Below are positions 58,259 through 64,000 of a DNA stretch of 64,000 bases, piece after piece. The stretch's first letter is position 1; every line of letters begins with the position of its first letter. Under the pieces are notes generated by a model, which was not told the origin of the DNA, ran no database searches, and worked only from the letters and a program-made list of their open reading frames with translations. Made by a program: the position numbers and the translations under genes. The stretch is from Verrucomicrobiota bacterium (GTDB taxonomy: Bacteria; Verrucomicrobiota; Verrucomicrobiia; Limisphaerales; J093), in assembly GCA_022710935.1 (NCBI GenBank), contig JAKLFY010000017.1, forward strand, positions 1 through 64,000. The letters are read 5' to 3'.

Positions 58259-58665
58259 AGCTGCAATCTACAATCTTGTTCATCGTGAGCGTTGTTTCTC
58301 TTGCCGGTTGTGCCAGCGGACCAGCCAGCCATTTCCTGATGAGCGCCGGAGGCGCCGGGGTCGGTGCGGCGATCGGCAGCCTGGCTTCCGACGGCAATCC
58401 CGCGATCACCGCCCTCTCCGCCGTGGCCGGTGCGGGGCTGGGCGAGGTGGTCAACCAAACGCAAACCAAAGCGGCATCCAAGGAATTCACCAACGGTTAC
58501 AACGCCGGCCGAGCCGATGCGGTGAAAGCCCAGTACTGGATGCTGCAACGCCAGCAACGACCGCAAGACGATGAGCTACTCTACTATCCCATCCCCGTCC
58601 CGGCCCAGCAGATTGACGGGGTGAACTACCAGCCAACCACCAACTACATCGCCCTGCCCAAATGA
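58255..58665 (+). CDS. Lipoprotein with glycine-zipper segment
   Basis: 136 residues. A lipoprotein signal with lipobox LAGC at residues 17-20 is followed by a glycine-zipper-like helix, SAGGAGVGAAIGSLASDGNPAITALSAVAGAGLGEVV. The tail is polar. It sits where VirB7-like or entry-exclusion-type lipoproteins occur, between VirB4 and VirB5, with ATGA overlaps on both sides. It probably inserts in the outer membrane or periplasm as part of the channel. Confidence 0.72.
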   Translation: MKLQSTILFIVSVVSLAGCASGPASHFLMSAGGAGVGAAIGSLASDGNPAITALSAVAGAGLGEVVNQTQTKAASKEFTNGYNAGRADAVKAQYWMLQRQQRPQDDELLYYPIPVPAQQIDGVNYQPTTNYIALPK

Positions 58666-59459
58666 AAACACTCATCCTCGCTCTCTGCGCCTGCTGTGCG
58701 CTTGTCCTCCCGGCCCACCCCCAAATCCCGGTGACCGACGCCGGGGTGATCGCCGCCCAGGCGGTCGAACTGGCCCGTACCATCGAGATGATTGCCAATC
58801 AGTTCCACCAGATCACACTCCTTGGTGAGCAGCTCACCGAGGCCCAATTCGTTTCCCGGGTCTTGGGAGACCCCGCCACCATTCGCACCGTCTCTGGTCT
58901 GCCCACGCTCTTGGGCGATCTGCAGGCCACCGGGTCCAATGTAGCCCGCATCGCACTGATCGCGGGGACAACGGCCCTCGATGCCCAGCAGTACACCGGC
59001 GGCGGTCTCTTTCGCCCCGTCGGCGAGGCGTTCCGGACCATCGACGGCGACTTGATCCCGCGACAAGACGATACCTTCAAGCCCTACGCCGCTGTCATCC
59101 GCGCCGTCGCCAATCACGACGCCGTTGAACAGGACGTCTTGGCGCGCCGCCAGAGCCTCCGGGCGGCCATTCACCAGACCCTCGCCGCCCTCCAGGCCGC
59201 CGCCACCGATGCCGAGGCCCAAAAGCTGCACGGAGTCCTCTTGGGCCAGATGGCCGACTTGGAGGCGATCGACCGCGAACTGGGCTTTGCCGCCCAGCGC
59301 GCGATCATCCAGGACATCGAGAACCGCAACGACACCCTGCGCCAGGAAGCCGCCGCCCGCGAAGAACAAGCCGCTGAGTTCCAGCGCAGCGTCGAGCATC
59401 TGCGCCAATTGCTACGGCCACCCACCGCTCCTGTGCGCTTGAGTTCCAGCACCCCTTGA
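58662..59459 (+). CDS. VirB5/TrbJ-like secretion component
   Basis: 265 residues. A Sec signal peptide (LILALCACCALVLPAHPQ) is followed by an extended helical protein: AVELARTIEMIANQFHQITLLGEQL resembles TrbJ, and a coiled-coil occupies the C-terminal third (QAAATDAEAQKLHG...AREEQAAEFQRSVEHLRQLL). VirB5 and TrbJ are pilus-tip and periplasmic factors. The gene order VirB4-lipoprotein-this-VirB6 fits. Its start overlaps the lipoprotein stop. Confidence 0.74.
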   Translation: MKTLILALCACCALVLPAHPQIPVTDAGVIAAQAVELARTIEMIANQFHQITLLGEQLTEAQFVSRVLGDPATIRTVSGLPTLLGDLQATGSNVARIALIAGTTALDAQQYTGGGLFRPVGEAFRTIDGDLIPRQDDTFKPYAAVIRAVANHDAVEQDVLARRQSLRAAIHQTLAALQAAATDAEAQKLHGVLLGQMADLEAIDRELGFAAQRAIIQDIENRNDTLRQEAAAREEQAAEFQRSVEHLRQLLRPPTAPVRLSSSTP

Positions 59460-60292
59460 ACGCGCCCGTTATGTCGCTTCCCGCCTTGCCAGATCCACTC
59501 ATCGATTACGCCAGCGTCTTCCGCACCCTGATGCCAGTCAACGCGCTGCTCATTCTCGGCGGCTTCATCGCCACCGTCAGCCGCCACCGCGCGCCCGAAG
59601 CCGTCCTCCACGCGCTGGTCGGTGCCGCCCTTGCCGTCACGTTGGTGACCAACTTCGCTCCCCTCGCCGACAGCGCCCAAGACGCCGTCGAGAACTTGGT
59701 CACCAACGTGCTCCATGCCCGACCCGCCGACGTTGCCGACAAATATCTCACTGCCCTCCAGACGGCCATCGCGGCGCAATCGGCCGAAAGTCCGACGATT
59801 CTCGGCACGCTGTGGAGGGTACCCATGCTCCTGTTCGAAGGCGTCTTGGTCGCCATCGTTCTGTTTGCCGCCTTGGTCGCGGCCATCGTGTTCTTCCTCG
59901 CCTATGTCCTCCAGAAACTCCTCCTGGAAATGGGCTACGCGCTGGCGCCCCTGTTCTTGGGCTTTCTCGGAATCAACGCCGTTCGTTCCATTGGCGTACA
60001 GTACCTGCTTGGCCTGGCCGGCATCATTCTCTGGCCCCTGGGCTGGGCCGTGGCGTCGTTAGTCACCGATCGCTTGATCGACTATGCCACCGATCAGAAT
60101 TTCATGACCCCCTCCGCCACCGGCCTCGCCTATGCCCTGCGCAACCTGCTCGCTTCGCTCATGCTTGCCGTCTGGGTCATAATCTCCACGGTGGCCGCCC
60201 CGCTCGCAATTCAACGGGCCTTAAGCCACGGCGTGCAGATCGGGAACCAGTTGATCGGCGGTTCCACCACGTTGCTCGCCACCCGAAAATGA
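59456..60292 (+). CDS. VirB6/TrbL-like polytopic membrane protein
   Basis: 278 residues. There are five or six membrane helices, including LMPVNALLILGGFIATVS, VLVAIVLFAALVAAIVFFLAYVL, MGYALAPLFLGFLGINA and LLASLMLAVWVIISTVAAPLAI. It forms the inner-membrane part of the channel. The TTG at 59456 overlaps the previous stop (TTGA) and gives coupling; ATG at 59471 (MSLPALPDPL) is an alternative start. The end overlaps the VirB8-like gene (ATGA). Confidence 0.78.
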   Translation: MNAPVMSLPALPDPLIDYASVFRTLMPVNALLILGGFIATVSRHRAPEAVLHALVGAALAVTLVTNFAPLADSAQDAVENLVTNVLHARPADVADKYLTALQTAIAAQSAESPTILGTLWRVPMLLFEGVLVAIVLFAALVAAIVFFLAYVLQKLLLEMGYALAPLFLGFLGINAVRSIGVQYLLGLAGIILWPLGWAVASLVTDRLIDYATDQNFMTPSATGLAYALRNLLASLMLAVWVIISTVAAPLAIQRALSHGVQIGNQLIGGSTTLLATRK

Positions 60293-60957
60293 ACACCGCC
60301 CCGCTTCGGCCTGACCTCCGCCTCACTCCGACGGAGCGCCAGAGCCTGCCCCGCGCCCAAGAGCGCCTTCTCAACCCGCTGCGCTTGTTCGTCGACATGA
60401 ACTTGGCCGCCAAGTTCTGGTTCATCCTCTTCCTCCTCGCCCTGGCGTTGCCGCTGGTCGAGCGCCTGGTGGTCCCACCCCGCCACCCTGGCAACGTCAT
60501 TGTCCTCGATGCCGCCGGCAACCTCCATCAGGGCACGCTCCTGCCGTTCCGCGAGGCCACCGCCCTTCACCTCCAGCAGGCCAAGTTGGCCACCGAGGCC
60601 TTTCTCAATCGCACCCCGCTGGACTTCGACAATCCCGAATCCCTTCAGTCGCTCTTCACCTCAGCGGCCCTGGCCAAAGCAAAGGCGCAGTTTGCCGAGG
60701 AGGCGCCCGAGCGCTCGGCCAAGCAAATCCATCAGAAGGTGGAAATCGACAAGATTGATCTGCTCCAAACCCGCGATGACCTCCTGTTGATCGACGTCAA
60801 CGGCCAGATTCTGCGCGTCGGTTCCTTTCACGACCAATTCTTCTCGGAGGGCGTCGGCTTCCGCCTGCGCCTGAAAATGACCCCCAACCCCAACCTCAGC
60901 CTCAACGGACGGTTCCCGACCGTTGTCACCGACTTCCGATATGAAACACCTAGCTAA
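60289..60957 (+). CDS. VirB8/TrbF-like inner-membrane protein
   Basis: 222 residues. A cytoplasmic N-terminus of about 40 residues is followed by one membrane helix, FWFILFLLALALPLVERLV, and a periplasmic alpha/beta domain. The topology and position between VirB6 and VirB9 fit VirB8/TrbF, the assembly hub that links inner-membrane components to the core complex. The start at 60289 (MNTAPLRPDL) is set by the ATGA overlap; the frame extends upstream only as antisense-like sequence. Confidence 0.72.
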   Translation: MNTAPLRPDLRLTPTERQSLPRAQERLLNPLRLFVDMNLAAKFWFILFLLALALPLVERLVVPPRHPGNVIVLDAAGNLHQGTLLPFREATALHLQQAKLATEAFLNRTPLDFDNPESLQSLFTSAALAKAKAQFAEEAPERSAKQIHQKVEIDKIDLLQTRDDLLLIDVNGQILRVGSFHDQFFSEGVGFRLRLKMTPNPNLSLNGRFPTVVTDFRYETPS

Positions 60958-61801
60958 ATTCCTTCTCGCTGCCACCCTGGCCGCAGCCGCGTCCGCCCAA
61001 ATCACCGAATTCACCCTCGACGAGCGCAAGCTGTTCCAGGTCCCCGTCAGCCAGACGCGGATCACGACCTTCGTCTTCCCTTGCGCGATTTCGGCCATCG
61101 ACGCCATCGGCATGACCCTCGACGGCAGCACCCCCGGCCTCTTTCAGATTGCCTACCAGCCCACCAACTTCTTCTTCTCCTTGCGGGCCCTAACCAACGG
61201 CGCCACCGCCAACATCAATGTCGTCCTGCGCCAGAAGCTTTACGTCATTGAGGTCTCCGAGAGCAAAACCCCCACACTCTCCGTCATCTTTCGCGAGGGG
61301 CCGACACCCACAGCCCAACCCAAGATCGAGAAACCGCGTCCCACCGTCACTCAACTCTTCGGGTTGCTCCTGAAGGCGAACAACTATCTCACTCTGAAGA
61401 CCCACCATCCTGCGCTCCTGGTCGGCACAACGAACATCCTGCTCAATTGCACCAATGAGTACGATTCCTTCAAAGTCCAGCTCACCAGTGTGACGCGATT
61501 TGACGCCGAGGACACCCTCGTCTTCTGCACGCTGCTTTCCAGCAAGACCGGCGCCAAGGTCTATTATGACCCACAGTCCGTTTCCATTCGCGTCGGGTCC
61601 AATGTGTATCACGCGGCGATCACTGACGCCGCAGGCGTCATCTACCCTGACTTCCCTTATCCGATGACCTTCGCCATCGTCGGTTCTCCGGACGGGCAGC
61701 GTAATGACCTGTCCCCGAATAACGACTTTGTCGTGCTGCTCACGCCCAAGAGCGCACCGCCACCCAAAGGACCCAGTAATGAACCCTCGCCGACTTCTTG
61801 A
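60941..61801 (+). CDS. VirB9/TrbG-like core-complex protein
   Basis: 286 residues. It has a signal peptide cleaved near AAAASAQ and then a beta-rich protein: a VirB9-like N-terminal domain (ITEFTLDERKLFQVPVSQTRITTFVFPCAISAIDA) and a C-terminal domain of about 100 residues. The Pro-rich hinge is near 118-130. It pairs with VirB10 in the outer-membrane core. It starts inside the VirB8-like gene (17-bp overlap) and its 3' end overlaps the VirB10-like gene by 23 bp. Confidence 0.72.
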   Translation: MKHLAKFLLAATLAAAASAQITEFTLDERKLFQVPVSQTRITTFVFPCAISAIDAIGMTLDGSTPGLFQIAYQPTNFFFSLRALTNGATANINVVLRQKLYVIEVSESKTPTLSVIFREGPTPTAQPKIEKPRPTVTQLFGLLLKANNYLTLKTHHPALLVGTTNILLNCTNEYDSFKVQLTSVTRFDAEDTLVFCTLLSSKTGAKVYYDPQSVSIRVGSNVYHAAITDAAGVIYPDFPYPMTFAIVGSPDGQRNDLSPNNDFVVLLTPKSAPPPKGPSNEPSPTS

Positions 61802-62834
61802 GTTCTTCCGATCGCCGAATGGTCGCTTCCTGCTCTTCCTTCTGGCTGGGGCTCTCGTCGCGGTTCTCGCGCGCGGCTGGAGAAACCGGGCGCCGCAGGC
61901 GGAGCCTTGGGCGCGGCATGGCTCTTCCCCTGGTTCCTTTGTTGAATCCACCAACTTTAGGACCGCTCCCTTCAAACCCGTGCCGAAGCCCCCAGAATCC
62001 CCGCCCCCGACCGTGACGTTGCCTGCCAAGACCAACGTTATGGAACGGTTAGCGCCGATCCGGATTCACGCCAGCCCGTACACCGCGCCCCCCGAATCTC
62101 CCACCGAGTATGCGCCCTACGGTCGTTTGATCCGCTGTCGACTGGTCAATACGGTTGACTCGGCCAACATCGCCACCCCCATCATTGGCCTCGTCCTGGA
62201 AGAGCTCTGGCATGCCGGTCGACGCATCATTCCGACCAACGCTGAAGTCCATGGCCGGGCACAATTGGACCGCACCCGCGAGCGCATTGCCAGTCAGTCC
62301 ACCTGGACCATCATTCTGCCCCCGGGCCTGGAATTGACCGTTTCGGGAATCGCCTTGGACCATGCACCACGACCGGACGGCTCCGGCTGGGACATCCAGG
62401 ATGGCAGCGCGGGGTTGCGCGGCGACATCTTGAAGACCGATGAGCTTGCCGAAGTCAAGCTCTTCGCCAGCGCGGCCCTTGCGGCTGCGGCCCAGGCGCT
62501 GCAGCAGAACCAACAAACCATCTATGGGCTCCAGGTCCTGCCCACCGCCCGGAATGCCGCCCTGGCCGGTGGCGGTCAAGTCCTCAGCGCCTACGCCCAG
62601 CAGATTCGTGAGGCCTTTGAACGCGACGGCATCTTCGTGCGCGTGCCCGCCGGCAAACAGTTCTACCTCTACGTCACCGAAACCATTGATCTTTCAAAAG
62701 CCCGCATTGCGGGCACGCGGGCCTATCCTGAAACCCGGGGCGATACGGCCGGCAACGATACGCGCCCAGCAAGACAGCTTATCTCCGCACTCCCACTCAA
62801 TTCCGTACAACCTCTCCCCTTGTCCATACGATGA
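61779..62834 (+). CDS. VirB10/TrbI-like core-complex protein
   Basis: 351 residues. A short cytoplasmic N-terminus and a membrane helix (FLLFLLAGALVAVLARGW) are followed by a Pro-rich periplasmic stretch near 60-90. The C-terminal beta-barrel domain has CRLVNTVDSANIATPIIGLVLEEL and GRAQLDRTRERI, matching the VirB10 C-terminal fold. It spans the envelope and senses ATP use by the VirB4/coupling ATPases. Its end overlaps the next lipoprotein gene (ATGA). Confidence 0.8.
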   Translation: MNPRRLLEFFRSPNGRFLLFLLAGALVAVLARGWRNRAPQAEPWARHGSSPGSFVESTNFRTAPFKPVPKPPESPPPTVTLPAKTNVMERLAPIRIHASPYTAPPESPTEYAPYGRLIRCRLVNTVDSANIATPIIGLVLEELWHAGRRIIPTNAEVHGRAQLDRTRERIASQSTWTIILPPGLELTVSGIALDHAPRPDGSGWDIQDGSAGLRGDILKTDELAEVKLFASAALAAAAQALQQNQQTIYGLQVLPTARNAALAGGGQVLSAYAQQIREAFERDGIFVRVPAGKQFYLYVTETIDLSKARIAGTRAYPETRGDTAGNDTRPARQLISALPLNSVQPLPLSIR

Positions 62835-63439
62835 AAACTCCAGTCGCTCTCTCCATCCTTCTCGTCCTCGCCGCCGGCTGCGCGCACGAACAGTATTATG
62901 CACCCCCTGTTGCCGCGCGCGCGCCATTGCCCCGACCCGCCCTCACCCCGGCCCCCGTTTCGACCAACAACCTCGATGCGATCCGTTATCCAGGCACCTA
63001 TAGGGCCTACTCCCTCGGCCGCCGCATTGACCCCCGGAACCCAGGGCTCATGTACGAAGCCGGCCAGGTCTATGTCCGCGAACTGCCTGAGACCTGGAAC
63101 CTGCATCCGCAAGGCACGATCGTGGTTCCCTCCGTTTTCAGCCTCGCCCGGACCAACACCGCCTACGACCCCTTGCCCCTCACCGATCAACTCAAAGTCG
63201 AATTAAACGCGCAAAAGCAAGCGACCAAAAACGTGCAGGAACATGCCGCTCGCCTCGGCCAGGCCGTCAGTAACCTGGCTCCCGCCGCCGGCACGGTGGC
63301 GCAACAGCAGCAGCAGATTCTTCGACGCCTTTTCACCACTGATGAACGGTTGCGTCTTCTGGAGCAATCGCAGTCCCGTACCAATTCGCGGCCCGCCTCC
63401 AGCAACATTTCCACCAATCGCAGCCCGGTGCCGTGGTGA
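62831..63439 (+). CDS. Lipoprotein at the end of the VirB operon
   Basis: 202 residues. Its lipobox is LAAGC at residues 13-17. A Pro-rich segment is followed by a compact domain, YPGTYRAYSLGRRIDPRNPGLMYEAGQVYVRELPETWNLHPQG, then a coiled-coil-like C-terminus with a Gln run (VAQQQQQILRRLF). It is translated with VirB10 through an ATGA overlap, so it is probably a structural accessory of the channel. I do not recognise a family. Confidence 0.7.
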   Translation: MKTPVALSILLVLAAGCAHEQYYAPPVAARAPLPRPALTPAPVSTNNLDAIRYPGTYRAYSLGRRIDPRNPGLMYEAGQVYVRELPETWNLHPQGTIVVPSVFSLARTNTAYDPLPLTDQLKVELNAQKQATKNVQEHAARLGQAVSNLAPAAGTVAQQQQQILRRLFTTDERLRLLEQSQSRTNSRPASSNISTNRSPVPW

Positions 63440-63500
63440 CCCCCTTTCCTTCCTCCGTCAACACGTGCTATAGACCGTGCTGCAAGGAGGGTAAACATCA

Positions 63501-63767
63501 ATGGAAGACAGTATGCCAAAAACCAAAGATAAGCCAGTACAAGAGGTCCGGATCGGCGCCATCAAAGCCGCTATCTGGAAAAACGACACGGACACCGGCG
63601 TCCGCTACAACGTCACCTTCGCCCGTCTCTACAAAGACGGCGATGACTGGCGCTCGACCGAATCCTTCGGGCGCGACGATCTCCTGCTCCTGGGCAAGGT
63701 CGCCGATAACGCCCACAGTTGGATCGTCGAGCAAAGCCATCCGAAGGAGACCGAGAAAGCGGAATAA
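63501..63767 (+). CDS. Small element-encoded protein (DUF736-like pattern)
   Basis: 88 residues. The core IGAIKAAIWKNDTDTGVRYNVTFARLYKDGDDWRSTESFGRDDLLLLGKVADNAHSWI is a pattern I associate with small beta-rich proteins common on plasmids and ICEs, sometimes grouped with DUF736-type ssDNA-binding-like folds. A GGAGGG site lies 10 nt before the ATG. Its function is unknown; it could be expressed strongly and independently of the VirB operon. Confidence 0.68.
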   Translation: MEDSMPKTKDKPVQEVRIGAIKAAIWKNDTDTGVRYNVTFARLYKDGDDWRSTESFGRDDLLLLGKVADNAHSWIVEQSHPKETEKAE

Positions 63768-63888
63768 CGGTCCCTCCGACAGGGGTTAGTACCAAGGTTG
63801 CAGGCTTTTAAGGATTGAGCCGTAATCAATCCTCACCTTTTCCCAACGTGCTTGTCTGGAACATTCAAGCAACGCCATTGCACCTCCG

Positions 63889-64000
63889 ATGAGTCCCGAA
63901 CAGAAGGAATTCATGAGCCTGCTCCTGCCACCGGCACGGCTCAGTCAAGAGCAGGCCGCTTGGTACCTGGGCTTCCAGGTTCACGATATCCCGGTCCTTG
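63889..64000 (+). CDS. Start of a gene cut by the window end (HTH-like N-terminus)
   Basis: 37 codons are visible: MSPEQKEFMSLLLPPARLS then QEQAAWYLGFQVHDIPVL. The LSQEQAAWYLGFQVHDI segment looks like the beginning of a helix-turn-helix. The rest is outside the window. Confidence 0.5.
   Translation, partial: MSPEQKEFMSLLLPPARLSQEQAAWYLGFQVHDIPVL

Noticed and set aside
59812-60288. Extended N-terminus of the VirB8-like protein
   Set aside because: It is the alternate frame of the VirB6-like gene; the ATGA overlap at 60289 gives the natural start.

Overview
The window is a GC-rich stretch of a conjugative mobile element, either a large plasmid or an integrative conjugative element. It carries a tyrosine recombinase, a replication/partition block (ribbon-helix-helix protein, Rep-like protein, ParA, ParB), a MobF relaxase, a coupling protein and a VirB-type type IV secretion operon. 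Nothing in it is a chromosomal marker, so the host is inferred. The family content and the short palindromic and 'cggagacgcagag'-type repeats remind me most of Verrucomicrobiota or a neighbouring PVC lineage; treat this as a guess.

Left part (1-13 kb): tyrosine recombinase; a 0.9 kb stretch rich in inverted repeats; a giant DarB-like methyltransferase-helicase; a leftward three-gene module (MoxR-type AAA ATPase, HExxH/VWA protein, radical SAM protein) bracketed by two direct copies of a double-hairpin repeat; small DNA-binding proteins; and a GIY-YIG nuclease whose 3' end looks cut off where the next region begins.

Defence region (13-36.5 kb): one tightly packed rightward gene string. It runs from an excisionase-type HTH protein through a SNF2 helicase (DrmD-like), a multi-pass membrane protein, an N6-adenine methylase (DrmMI/PglX-like), an AAA ATPase plus subtilisin pair (IetAS-like) and a 1757-residue DUF1998 helicase ending in a PD-(D/E)XK-like nuclease domain (DrmA+DrmB-like fusion, or DruE-like). 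It ends with a ClpP-fold SDH-type serine peptidase between two decayed hsdS tails and a GmrSD-like DUF262/DUF1524 protein. A DEDD exonuclease and DNA polymerase IV lie convergently downstream. This is the best candidate for an undescribed or hybrid system: a DISARM-related operon with IetAS nested inside, a membrane component, two proteases and a nuclease fused to the helicase.

Replication and partition (37-43 kb): about 0.9-1.2 kb of hairpin-dense non-coding DNA (possible structured RNA or origin), an RHH protein, a Rep-like protein whose gene contains iteron-like repeats and a parS-like palindrome, then parA-parB. An 18-bp palindrome, consensus TGTTCASACGTYTGAACA, recurs at four dispersed places between 37.3 and 49.3 kb. 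It is a candidate centromere or operator set.

Transfer (42.7-64 kb): relaxase, ArdC-like anti-restriction protein, DUF2958 protein, a duplicated-domain protein, coupling protein and a ClpB-like AAA protein all read leftward. A SorC-like regulator and the VirB2-3-4-5-6-8-9-10 operon with two lipoproteins read rightward. VirB4 is split in two immediately after its Walker A motif. VirB11 and VirB1 homologues are not seen in the window.
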